Part shown: one piece after another, positions 1 through 7,944 of the stretch
Position numbering within the stretch: position 1 is the first letter of the stretch
How the letters are laid out: every line of letters starts with the position of its first letter
Translations under genes and position numbers: made by a program
Assembly: GCA_029260035.1 (NCBI GenBank)
Contig: JAJDEA010000088.1
Location: 1-60,586 of the forward strand
Reading direction: 5' to 3'
Length of the DNA: 60,586 bases
Source: Phycisphaerae bacterium
GTDB taxonomy: Bacteria; Planctomycetota; Phycisphaerae; UBA1845
Notes under the pieces: model-generated
The model's database searches: none
The model's input: the letters and a program-made list of their open reading frames with translations, nothing else
Told to the model about the DNA's origin: nothing

Positions 1-444
1 CGGCTCTTCCAGCGTTTTCAGCAGAGCGTTGAACGCGCCAGTGCTCAACATGTGCACTTCGTCGATGATGTATACCTTGAACCTTGACCGGGCAGGACGA
101 AAAGCCGCATTGCTGCGAAGCTCGCGAATGTTGTCCACTCCCGTGTTGCTCGCGGCGTCAATTTCGACCACGTCTACATCCTCGCCTTCCGCGATCGGCA
201 AACAAGACTCGCACTTGCAGCATGGGGTAGTCGTCGGCGCATCCGATTCCAGGCAGTTTAGCGCCTTGGCTAAGATTCGGGCCATCGACGTCTTGCCAAC
301 GCCTCGCGTACCCGTAAAAAGATATCCATGATGAATTCGGCCGGACGCAATCGCGTTCTTCAACGTCGTCGCGACAGCTTCTTCGCCGACGACCTCGTCG
401 AAAGTCGAGCTTCGGTATGTGCGGGCAAGAACTCGATAGGACAT
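1..444 (-). CDS. dnaX: DNA polymerase III subunit gamma/tau, N-terminal part (partial)
   Basis: This is the first 148 codons of the clamp-loader ATPase; the frame stays open to the window edge, so the rest lies outside. It starts [20 protein letters not shown], the usual gamma/tau opening. The Walker A motif GTRGVGKTS is near residue 45, followed by a zinc-binding group of cysteines (one in ALNC, then CCKCESC) and Walker B IIDEVHML near residue 128. The protein loads the DnaN sliding clamp, and a dnaN gene lies at 40885-41991. The SRP RNA gene lies just upstream on the same strand, a pairing seen in many bacteria. Family assignment is near certain; length and the gamma/tau tail cannot be judged. 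Confidence 0.95.
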   Translation of the reverse strand, partial: MSYRVLARTYRSSTFDEVVGEEAVATTLKNAIASGRIHHGYLFTGTRGVGKTSMARILAKALNCLESDAPTTTPCCKCESCLPIAEGEDVDVVEIDAASNTGVDNIRELRSNAAFRPARSRFKVYIIDEVHMLSTGAFNALLKTLEEP

Positions 445-604
445 TTCAAAACCGCCGGTGGAACCCAGCCTCTTTCATAATGGTACAGCTCGATTGCCGA
501 GCACGGAGAATAACCAGTCCAGCGCGCAATGCTCAGAAAAACAGGCCGTCATGCGCCACAAAGCGAGGCGCGAAGACGATCAAAACGCTGCTACTTCGGC
601 CCTT

Positions 605-711
605 GTTGACGGCCAGGTTGACCACGGCACCTGAATGCGACAGATGGGCTGCTCTGTTTCCAGTCTGACCCGTTGCCTGACTCATTCACTGCATGGGACC
701 TGGCCGTCAAC
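605..711 (-). ncRNA. ffs: Signal recognition particle RNA (4.5S-type)
   Basis: The minus strand reads a small bacterial SRP RNA. The ends form a perfect 14-bp stem (605-618 with 698-711). The domain IV core is present at 648-669: GTCAGA, a CTG stem, a GAAA tetraloop, CAG, then AGCAGCC. This matches the conserved asymmetric loop and the AGCAGCC strand bound by Ffh. The tetraloop is GAAA instead of the GGAA of E. coli, still a GNRA loop. About 107 nt fits the short form without an Alu domain. It sits just upstream of dnaX. Exact ends are inferred from the stem. Confidence 0.9.
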
Positions 712-829
712 AAACACCGAAGGCCAAGAACCGATATTACACCTTCATTACGGCATCCAACCAGCGATATTGCCTGGAGACGGATCATACCAGCAATCGG
801 CTCACCTTTGAACCTGGGAAAAATTCAAA

Positions 830-925
830 GCTATAGCAGCGAACAGTCAAATGTAGCGGCAAACTGCTCATATGTTCGAGGAAAACCGTGCTTCTGAACC
901 ATACAGTAGATTAGAGCTTGCTCTA
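830..925 (-). repeat. Dispersed intergenic repeat A, copy 1
   Basis: Read on the minus strand this 96-bp unit begins with the palindrome TAGAGCAAGCTCTA and ends with a segment containing CATTTGACTGTTCGCTG and then GCTATAGC. The same two ends, in the same order and distance, occur at 19386-19482 and 37748-37842; the middle is poorly conserved. It has no coding potential. Confidence 0.75.
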
Positions 926-1617
926 AGGTGGACAATTAGAAGTATTTTGTAAAACGAGGCGTCTATTTCGGTTACACCTACCAGCTAACAAGGGCTTTGC
1001 GTCCGCAAGGAATTCCCGCCTGGCCAGTGTATTGATGGGGTCCATCTCTGGAGAAAGCTCAATTCTAACGTAGCATTTTGATGCACTCCTTGTTCGTGTG
1101 ACGGCGCGATTGGCCGTTACATTTGACTGTTTACAGCTATGGTCAACAAGGCATTTTATTATAGGGCGATTCATGTCTTCTATTCTCGTTTGGTTTTTTG
1201 AAATGTAGCGTGAAACAGCTGAGCTTTATGATGGAAAACCCTGAATAAAAATGGGTAGGCTTCTTAACTTTTTCTTATAAAAGTGGTTTTGCCCCTACTC
1301 AAACACCTCGGTGCTCTGCTACAATTACGAAGGGGGCGGTGCAGGCGATTTCTCAATACCCCGACCGCGCTTGTGCCGTTCCCCACTTTTTTTATCCACC
1401 AAGGCCCTGCCGAACCAAGATAGGGCCTCAATTCCAAGGCAATATCCGTCGCTTGCGCTACTCTTTGTCAGAATTTGTAAGGCAAAGCTGGTTCAGCCCA
1501 AGCAAAGACACTCTAATCCGTGCCACGAATTGCAATCGCCTCGGCTTTGCTATGATTTGGACGAAACGGGGTAACATTTTGAACGCCGCCCCGTCACATA
1601 GTTACGAGGCAATAGGT
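926..1617. other. Gene-free spacer with a degenerate repeat
   Basis: Nearly 700 bases without a supported gene. Apart from the degenerate repeat A copy at 1052-1142, no RNA gene or clear promoter was recognised. An open frame runs from 1339 into the gene starting at 1618, but its first 93 codons look like non-coding sequence. One near-match to a DnaA box (TTATCCACC, 1392-1400) stands alone and is not taken as an origin. Confidence 0.5.
1052..1142 (+). repeat. Dispersed intergenic repeat A, degenerate copy 2
   Basis: The left end is eroded (AGCTCAATTCTAACGTAGC), but the inner GATGCACT block matches the copy at 37748, and the right end GTTACATTTGACTG...AGCTATGG matches copies 1 and 4. Confidence 0.55.
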
Positions 1618-3102
1618 ATGGCCAGCAGTAAATCCAACACTATCAAGCCACCCTGGCCGGGCTGGCTCAAGACTCTGATCGTGCTTCTTGTCCTAGCGAT
1701 GATGGGCTTTGGGACAGTCGCGATGATGTCACACCTGGCGACCAGAAAATGGGAGCAATACGCCGACTCATTGCGCGCTCGTGGCGAACCTATCACGCTC
1801 GAAGAGCTTCAAGCGCGCAGGCCCATAATTCCGGATGAACAGAACAGTGCACGAGTGATCGAACGATTCGCCGCAGAGTTGGATCAACGCGGACGAATAC
1901 AGGTTCCGGACAATGTTCTCGTGTTGGGCCAACGGTCGATGCTGCGAGTTGGTGATGATGAAATAGAGGTTGGGGGGAAAAGTGCATTGGACGTGGATTT
2001 TTTCCGAGGCATCCCCCGCCATACCGTCGAACCCTCTCGACAGTACTTTGAGACACAAGAAGAACTCTTGGAGATATTGGCCGCGCTGCGAGATATGCCG
2101 CAGGGGCGATTCGACATACAGGTTGCACCAAACCCTATACATACTTTGTTGCCACATTTAACCGGCGTCCGCCAAGCTGGAAAGCTGGTCTCTCTTCAAC
2201 ACACCGTTCAGCTAATAAGTGGTGATTCGGAATCAGCGTATGACAACCTGGAACTCAGTTTCAATATCGCGGCATCGCTCGCGGAGGAACCCTTCACTAT
2301 CAGCCAGTTGGTCCATAGCGCGTGCCAAAGATTGGCACTTCAGCAAACTGAAAACCATTTGCTCTTGGCAGACATGAGTGACGCGCAACTACGAAAATTG
2401 GCTAGCACTATTGCCGCTCGATGTAACCAAAGTCGTTTTCTGGATGGGTTGCGAGGTGAAAGAGCGGTGCTCGTTGGTGTTTGCGAGGCGCTTATTCGTG
2501 GCGACATGAAACCCAGCGACTGGTTCCAGAATCAGGGGAGCGCCAACCCGCTAGACGCTGCGCGTTACTTCACGCCCACGTTCATCATTCGCAAGAATCA
2601 AACATACATGGCTAAGGCTTTCAGCCGACTCATCGATGAAGGCAACGATCCCATCAAGATAATAAAAGCCGCGAGGACATTGGAAGGGGAGGCCAGGAAA
2701 TTGCCGAAAACCCTTATTCTCGCACGATTCATGATGCCGAGCATAAGCAGAGCGACTGTTCTAGACGCGAAAACCCACGCACGATTCGACTGTACAATTT
2801 CAGGGCTGGCAGCGGAAAGGTATCGACTGGAAACGGGTGAGTTGCCTGCAACGATCGAAGTTTTGGTGCCGAAGTATCTTGACTCTGTGCCTGTCGATCC
2901 GTTCGATGGGAAGCCGATGAAGCTAGCAGTCACCGAAGAGGGCATCGTCATCTATTCCATCGACGAGAACTTGGTTGATGACGGTGGTGACGTCGCGCAG
3001 AGAGACAATCTAAACCACCCATTCGACGTCGGCTTTCGCCTGTTCAAGCAGGAACATCGGGGTCTCCGCCTGATCGATGAGCCTATTCCAAACGAACGGT
3101 AA
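1618..3102 (+). CDS. Membrane-anchored hypothetical protein with pseudopilin-G-like tail
   Basis: A protein of 494 residues with one membrane segment near residues 16-37 and a large extracytoplasmic part. The C-terminal ~90 residues (AAERYRLETGELPATIE, then VPVDPFDGKP and YSIDENLVDDGG) resemble the end of type II secretion pseudopilin G proteins, a tail often found on planctomycete surface proteins. The middle shows no motif I recognise. I chose the ATG at 1618 because GAGG lies nine bases upstream and because the open frame before it is proline/arginine-rich and unlike the rest. It stands alone, convergent with glyA. Function unknown. Confidence 0.75.
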   Translation: MASSKSNTIKPPWPGWLKTLIVLLVLAMMGFGTVAMMSHLATRKWEQYADSLRARGEPITLEELQARRPIIPDEQNSARVIERFAAELDQRGRIQVPDNVLVLGQRSMLRVGDDEIEVGGKSALDVDFFRGIPRHTVEPSRQYFETQEELLEILAALRDMPQGRFDIQVAPNPIHTLLPHLTGVRQAGKLVSLQHTVQLISGDSESAYDNLELSFNIAASLAEEPFTISQLVHSACQRLALQQTENHLLLADMSDAQLRKLASTIAARCNQSRFLDGLRGERAVLVGVCEALIRGDMKPSDWFQNQGSANPLDAARYFTPTFIIRKNQTYMAKAFSRLIDEGNDPIKIIKAARTLEGEARKLPKTLILARFMMPSISRATVLDAKTHARFDCTISGLAAERYRLETGELPATIEVLVPKYLDSVPVDPFDGKPMKLAVTEEGIVIYSIDENLVDDGGDVAQRDNLNHPFDVGFRLFKQEHRGLRLIDEPIPNER

Positions 3103-3122
3103 GACGTTTCGTAAGGCTAACT

Positions 3123-4388
3123 TCATTCGTACAGCGGGAACTGATCGCACATCGCGCGGACTTCGCCATTGACTGCCTCGATCGTCGCTTCGTCGCCACC
3201 GCTTCTCAAAACGCGGTCGATCAGATTCGCGATGGTGCCCATCTCGCTTTCCTTCATGCCTCGTGTCGTGATCGCGGGCGTGCCGATTCGCAAGCCGCTT
3301 GTCTGCGTGGGCTTTCGCTCATCAAACGGGATCATGTTCTTGTTGACTACGATGCCCGCAGCGACGAGCCAGTTTTCCGCCATCTGCCCGGTGACGTCTG
3401 GGTAAGCGGGGCGAAGGTCCAAGAGCATCAGGTGGTTGTCGGTCCCGCCGGATACGACGCGGTTTCCGCCGCTCACCAGCCCCTCTGCCAGCGATTTGGC
3501 ATTATTTACGATCTGCTTTTGGTAGGTCTTGAATTCAGGCTTGAGCGCCTCGCCGAACGCTACGGCTTTGGCTGCAATGCAGTGCATGAGCGGCCCGCCC
3601 TGCGAGCCTGGGAAAATTCGCGAGTCGATTTTCTTAGCGAATTCCTCCTGGCAAAGAATAACGCCACCGCGCGGGCCTCGGAGCGTCTTGTGCGTCGTCG
3701 AGGTGACAAATGAAGCGGTGGGAACCGGGCTTGGATGTATACCCGCCGCGACCAGGCCTGCAATATGCGCGATGTCCGCCATGTGTTTGGCTCCGACTTG
3801 CTCTGCAATCTCGGAGAACCTGTCAAAATCGATCGTGCGCGGATAGGCGGACGCACCCGTGATAATCAACTTAGGCTTGTGCTCCTTCGCCAGTTTCTCG
3901 ATCTCGGCAAAATCGAACTGTTCCGTATCGCGATCCACACCATACGAAACGATGTTGTACAACAAGCCACTCATGTTCACCTTTAGCCCATGCGAAAGGT
4001 GTCCGCCATGGGCAAGATCGAGAGACAAAATCGTGTCACCCGGCTGAAGAAGGGCCAAATACACCGCAGCGTTGGCCTGACTTCCCGAGTGAGGCTGAAC
4101 ATTCGCGTGGTCACAGCCGAAGAGTTTCTTCACGCGGTCGCGCGCAAGATTCTCCACGACGTCCATGTTTTCGCACCCGCCGTAGTATCGCTTGCCCGGA
4201 TAGCCCTCGGCGTATTTATTGGTATAGACTGAGCCGAGCGCTTCCAGCACCGCCTGCGAAACGTGGTTCTCGGAAGCGATCAACTCGATCGTCTCTTGCT
4301 GTCTTTGGACTTCCGCGAGCATAGCCGGGTAAACTTCCGGGTCAGCGTCTGCGATGGCCTCAAAACTCGCTTTCGTAGCAATGGACAT
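3123..4388 (-). CDS. glyA: Serine hydroxymethyltransferase
   Basis: A PLP enzyme that interconverts serine and glycine and charges tetrahydrofolate with a one-carbon unit. The 421-residue length is typical. The PLP-lysine motif [14 protein letters not shown] lies near residue 233, and [21 protein letters not shown] near the N-terminus is the family's substrate-binding signature (key residues Tyr, Glu and Gly). The C-terminal part [14 protein letters not shown] is also classic. Single-copy housekeeping gene on the minus strand, followed by a convergent gene only 20 bases away. Complete and unremarkable. Confidence 0.97.
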   Translation of the reverse strand: MSIATKASFEAIADADPEVYPAMLAEVQRQQETIELIASENHVSQAVLEALGSVYTNKYAEGYPGKRYYGGCENMDVVENLARDRVKKLFGCDHANVQPHSGSQANAAVYLALLQPGDTILSLDLAHGGHLSHGLKVNMSGLLYNIVSYGVDRDTEQFDFAEIEKLAKEHKPKLIITGASAYPRTIDFDRFSEIAEQVGAKHMADIAHIAGLVAAGIHPSPVPTASFVTSTTHKTLRGPRGGVILCQEEFAKKIDSRIFPGSQGGPLMHCIAAKAVAFGEALKPEFKTYQKQIVNNAKSLAEGLVSGGNRVVSGGTDNHLMLLDLRPAYPDVTGQMAENWLVAAGIVVNKNMIPFDERKPTQTSGLRIGTPAITTRGMKESEMGTIANLIDRVLRSGGDEATIEAVNGEVRAMCDQFPLYE

Positions 4389-4553
4389 GGTCGTACCTCG
4401 ATTGGAAATCTGGACCTACTTTCAAGGTCACACGCTATCGACGATGCCTTGGAAAATCAACTCTCAAGAGACGCACAACAAGATTGCTGGCTTTCTCGTC
4501 AAACGCCCGATCGAAGAAACACATCGCTCGCAGTAACGATTACTGCGATTGGA

Positions 4554-5093
4554 TTACATCCCGTCTTCGAGGTCGACACCCAAGCCGTCGGCGATTCGGT
4601 TTATATAATTGAAATACGCGATGATTTGGGTTGCGTCGCTGATTGCGCGATCGTCCAGGCCTACCGAACGCAAATGGGCGACATCCTCTTCGGTCATCGC
4701 ACCGGGCGTGCGCGTAAGCTTTGCTGCATGATCGCAAAGAGCGCGGTCAACCGGCGTGAGTTTCGCCTTGGTATAGTCCGTCTTGATATGATTGACCCAC
4801 AACTGATCGTCGACCTCAGCCCGGAGGTCGTAAGCATGCGCAGCCGTTCAGTAATGGCATGAATTGACCTGCGAAACGACGACCGCGAGCATTTCCCGCT
4901 GTGCACGAGACAAGGGCGATTCACCCTTCATGAGCACCGCATATAGCCCCATGCTTCCCTGCAAGGCATGCGGGTTTTGGCCTTGAATCCGGAGAATATT
5001 AAAAACCCGGCCGGCTCGCTTAATGGCTGTGTCATACACACGCGCCAGCAGGCCCGTCGCTTCATTTTCGTTGTATGTCTTGATCCACGCCAT
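4554..5093 (-). CDS. AhpD-like peroxidase-related selenoprotein (in-frame TGA read as selenocysteine)
   Basis: Two open pieces in one frame, 81 codons and then 97, are joined by a single TGA at 4848-4850. Across it the protein reads as one 179-residue member of the AhpD/carboxymuconolactone-decarboxylase-like 'peroxidase-related' family, from MAWIKTYNENEATGLLARVY to YFNYINRIADGLGVDLEDG. The family motif is CxxCxxxH; here it is C79-H-Y-TGA82-T-A-A-H86, so the stop replaces exactly the second redox cysteine. A perfect 7-bp hairpin starts 17 bases after the TGA, as expected for a bacterial SECIS. I infer a CxxU selenoprotein thiol oxidoreductase. The alternative is a recent nonsense mutation. 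The machinery genes selA-selD are not in this window. Confidence 0.85.
4811..4830 (-). promoter_or_regulatory. Candidate bacterial SECIS hairpin
   Basis: On the minus strand, CGACCTC pairs perfectly with GAGGTCG around the six-base loop CGGGCT. The loop begins 24 bases after the TGA codon and has a G in its second position. Both features agree with published descriptions of bacterial SECIS elements (loop about 16-37 nt downstream, a G among the first two loop bases). SelB binding is inferred. Confidence 0.75.
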
Positions 5094-5160
5094 GGTTTGT
5101 TCAGTTGTTAGAACTGTTCGCCAATCACAGAGGATCGATCGGCGAGAAACCCAACTTGTG

Positions 5161-6270
5161 TCATTTAATTGTCACGTTAGATTGGTTTTCCACGAGGTAC
5201 GTGTATATGTCTTCGACATCTTGATTGTACATGCGTATGCAACCCATGGAAGAATTCGTGCCTATGGTTTCGGGCTCGATGGTTCCATGGATGCCATAGC
5301 GCTCCTGCCCTAGTGCCTCACCGCTAACACCTATCAGACCAATCCAGCATTCACCAAGTGGATTGCTCGGATCATCCGCTGCGACCACATCCCCGCCTCG
5401 CGGATGATAATAGGTCGGATTTCTCAGCTTCGTGCCGACGCGCCATTTTCCCGTCGGCGTACCACCCTCTTCGCCCAGCCCAACCTTGAAGCTTCTGACG
5501 AGCGTCTGACCCAAGTAAATGTCCATCGAAAAAGTACTCTTCTCGACGAAGGCCTGGAATGGCCCCTGGATGACCTTGATCGACCTGCCCGCGCGAATCA
5601 TGTTCTTGTTGGGGATGTTGTTCACGCTGGCCAGCAAGTCATCCGAGACGTTCCATTTCTTGGCAATTTTGGCGAGCGAATCGCCCGGGCGGATCGTATA
5701 TCGGCTGGCTAGCGGATCCCCGTCAACAACGCGCGAGGCGAAAACCGTCGCATTGCCCAATCGGGTAAGCTCAGCCCGCAGGAAAAGAGCATCCTGGCCC
5801 GTTGCACCGAGTTGCATTGCCTCACTGAAATGCGTTCTGGCAGGAATGAAGTCCTCGCGCGTCAGCGCTTGCTTGCCAGCTTCAATCAAGGACGCGATTT
5901 TCTCATTGGCGGAAACGCTCGCCTTGGGGCGCTCCGGCGAAGAACGGCTTGCGTCCGTACCACCCTTCTCGGTCACGCCGGGCGGCATGGAGGAATCGAC
6001 GTCGTCGGCCGGTCGGGTTGTGGTAAGCCGAACCCCAGGTTGATCGACTGGCGCGACGTCAGGGTTTTGTGTCGGCTCAGCCGGGTAAAGCCACCATCCG
6101 CCAGCCACAATTGACGTTAGGAAAATGAACGTGATGAAGTTGCGAGTTCCGTGATTTCGTCGGCGTCGTGCCACAGCTCGGCCTCCGTGCCAGTCGGTTG
6201 GGATGATCCATGTCGCCCGAGAAACGTTTGCGGCGTTTGGGCTATGCATTTCAGTGAATAGTGTAAACAA
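5161..6270 (-). CDS. LysM and L,D-transpeptidase (YkuD) domain protein
   Basis: A membrane-anchored cell-wall enzyme of up to 369 residues. An arginine-rich N-terminus precedes a membrane segment (FITFIFLTSIVAGGWWLY, near 45-62). A low-complexity linker and a short helical (TPR-like) stretch follow. A LysM domain (YTIRPGDSLAKIAKKWNVS) lies near 190-235, and the YkuD catalytic domain fills the C-terminus with HGT and SSMGCIRM, the active Cys near residue 343. L,D-transpeptidases form 3-3 crosslinks or attach proteins to peptidoglycan. The start is uncertain: 6270 or the Met at 6249. It lies 67 bases downstream of the selenoprotein start, same strand. Confidence 0.9.
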   Translation of the reverse strand: MFTLFTEMHSPNAANVSRATWIIPTDWHGGRAVARRRRNHGTRNFITFIFLTSIVAGGWWLYPAEPTQNPDVAPVDQPGVRLTTTRPADDVDSSMPPGVTEKGGTDASRSSPERPKASVSANEKIASLIEAGKQALTREDFIPARTHFSEAMQLGATGQDALFLRAELTRLGNATVFASRVVDGDPLASRYTIRPGDSLAKIAKKWNVSDDLLASVNNIPNKNMIRAGRSIKVIQGPFQAFVEKSTFSMDIYLGQTLVRSFKVGLGEEGGTPTGKWRVGTKLRNPTYYHPRGGDVVAADDPSNPLGECWIGLIGVSGEALGQERYGIHGTIEPETIGTNSSMGCIRMYNQDVEDIYTYLVENQSNVTIK

Positions 6271-6453
6271 TCCGCGCGTTTTTGCAATTCACAAGGAGAA
6301 ACCGCGACAGCTTGCATTTTCGGTCCCACATGCCACAAAGACATACTTTTCGATAACCGCGTTATGTTGCACAGCTTGACTGCGCGTCGGCTTGGAACTT
6401 CAATGGGTGGGTACACCTGTCGTTGTGAAGATTGAGTTTTCGCGGAGTCGCCT

Positions 6454-7017
6454 ATGACCGAACAGCCATGGCAAGTTGATCGAACAGCTGGCATCTGTAC
6501 AGCCACAGGGCGGGAAATAGCCGAGGGCGAGGAGTTCTATAGCGTTTTGCTGGAAGAGGGGGAGTTGTTTCGCCGGGTGGATTACTCCCTGGAGGGATGG
6601 GACGGGCCTCCTGCGGATTCGTTTTGCCATTTTAAGACGAAGATGCCGGTTAAGGAGAAGAAGAAAAAGCTGCTTGTGGATGACTCATTGCTGATTGATT
6701 TCTTCACCAGGCTTGGCGACGAGACCGAACCTGTCCGCGTGCAATTTCGCTTCGTACTCGCGCTGATTTTGATGCGCAAACGCAAGCTGCGATATGATGG
6801 CTCCGCAACCTACGACGGGCAGGAAGTTTGGGAAATGACCCTCATTCGAGACCACGCAACGCATCAGGTTGTTAATCCACACCTGACCGACGATCAAATA
6901 GAAGGGGTAAGCCAGCAGTTGACAGCTATTCTGCACGGCGACATGGGCACATGGGAAGCTGAGATTGCCGATGAGAACCAATCGTCGGAACCTGCTGCGG
7001 ATGCCACCAATGACTAA
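6454..7017 (+). CDS. Conserved hypothetical protein
   Basis: A soluble 187-residue protein starting MTEQPWQVDRTAGICTATGR with no signal peptide or membrane segment. I do not recognise a domain. A Lys-rich turn (VKEKKKKLLVDD) sits near residue 68, and the end is acidic. The early C..G and later F/C pattern hints at a small folded head, but there is no convincing metal site. The stop overlaps the probable ATG of the following lipoprotein gene, so the two are probably co-transcribed. Divergent from the L,D-transpeptidase gene. Confidence 0.75.
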   Translation: MTEQPWQVDRTAGICTATGREIAEGEEFYSVLLEEGELFRRVDYSLEGWDGPPADSFCHFKTKMPVKEKKKKLLVDDSLLIDFFTRLGDETEPVRVQFRFVLALILMRKRKLRYDGSATYDGQEVWEMTLIRDHATHQVVNPHLTDDQIEGVSQQLTAILHGDMGTWEAEIADENQSSEPAADATND

Positions 7018-7900
7018 TTGCCCTACGGCGTCGATGCGCGTATCACCTGCGCCTATTTGCAGAACAACGGGCACCTGCGCGGGATTCCTGGTATTGAGCG
7101 TATTCTTGACGGGCTGTCCGCCACGCGTGACACGTCAGCCTTTGGATCCGATTCCGATGCGGCAGGCGATCCGAATGGTCAACGCCAATATCGCCTCGAC
7201 AGATGGTACGATCAGGGCAGTGGGGCCTGTTGATGGTCATTTTACTTCGCCATCGGGGCGAAAAAGGAGCTTTCACTTAAGCGGCGTGTTGTTTTATCTG
7301 GCACCGAGCTACTTGCGGTTCGACTTGAAAAGCCTTGGGGAGAGACAGGCGCTGTTCGGAACGAATGACCTGGACTATTGGTTTTATAGCAAAGAAGACG
7401 ATCGTTTCATTTGTGGTCCCGGCAGAGGGGATGACAACTTGCTGGATGACTTGCCGATTCAGCCTGAAGAAATTGCCGACGCGATGGGCTTGCGAGGCAT
7501 TGCGATTGATGAATCAAACGGCAACACTCTTGGGGCAGTCCAACGAATCGTAGATGATTTCCAACAGATTTTGTTTGTCGCTCGTGATCAGTTTGATGAG
7601 GCTATCCTGGAAAAAGAATATTGGCTTGATCGCTATCCGCCGAATCAAATCAGGCGTGTGCTGTTTCGTGACCGCAACGGCGACGTGGTGATGGAATCCG
7701 AGCTGGACGACTACCAGTCTATCAATGAGCGCGGTACTCTTCTTCCGACTATGATATCGGCGCGTTGGGTCAAGACTGGCGCATTTATTCGATTTCGCGT
7801 GCGCAGTTGGGCTGTGTTCGAACAGGTGAAGGCAGATGGCGTGCAGTTTGCGACACCTCCCGAGTGCGCAACGAACAAGCCATCCCGTTCGCGCGACTGA
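7010..7900 (+). CDS. Predicted lipoprotein
   Basis: I place the start at the ATG at 7010, which overlaps the stop of the upstream gene; 6965 and 7034 are alternatives. The N-terminal hydrophobic segment ends in the lipobox-like VFLTGCPP, so the mature protein is probably a lipid-anchored protein of about 260 residues. The body (FHLSGVLFYLAPSYLRFDLKS, then LDYWFYSKEDDR and EKEYWLDR) has the alternating pattern of a beta-rich, LolA/LppX-like fold, but this is only an impression. It sits between a conserved hypothetical and an RDD membrane protein; the three probably form one transcription unit. Confidence 0.75.
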   Translation: MTNCPTASMRVSPAPICRTTGTCAGFLVLSVFLTGCPPRVTRQPLDPIPMRQAIRMVNANIASTDGTIRAVGPVDGHFTSPSGRKRSFHLSGVLFYLAPSYLRFDLKSLGERQALFGTNDLDYWFYSKEDDRFICGPGRGDDNLLDDLPIQPEEIADAMGLRGIAIDESNGNTLGAVQRIVDDFQQILFVARDQFDEAILEKEYWLDRYPPNQIRRVLFRDRNGDVVMESELDDYQSINERGTLLPTMISARWVKTGAFIRFRVRSWAVFEQVKADGVQFATPPECATNKPSRSRD

Positions 7901-7944
7901 TCGTTCGGAATGGCAATCGTCTCGAATTACGGATAGTGAAATCA

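Noticed and set aside
830-860. Sigma-70 promoter (TTGACT...TATAGC) inside repeat A
   Set aside because: The two hexamers are only nine bases apart, far too close for a -35/-10 pair.
1392-1400. DnaA box (TTATCCACC) as a sign of oriC
   Set aside because: A single site with one mismatch and no neighbours; it lies far from dnaA.
1339-1617. N-terminal extension of the protein gene at 1618
   Set aside because: Composition and residue use are unlike the rest, and the ATG at 1618 has a ribosome site and gives a sensible membrane anchor.
4848-4850. Plain nonsense mutation or pseudogene in the AhpD-like gene
   Set aside because: The TGA falls exactly at a catalytic cysteine, both sides are intact in the same frame, and a SECIS-like hairpin follows at the right distance.
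7765-7944. Upstream extension of the RDD protein
   Set aside because: It overlaps the coding sequence of the preceding lipoprotein, and the ATG at 7945 restores a clean signal peptide.
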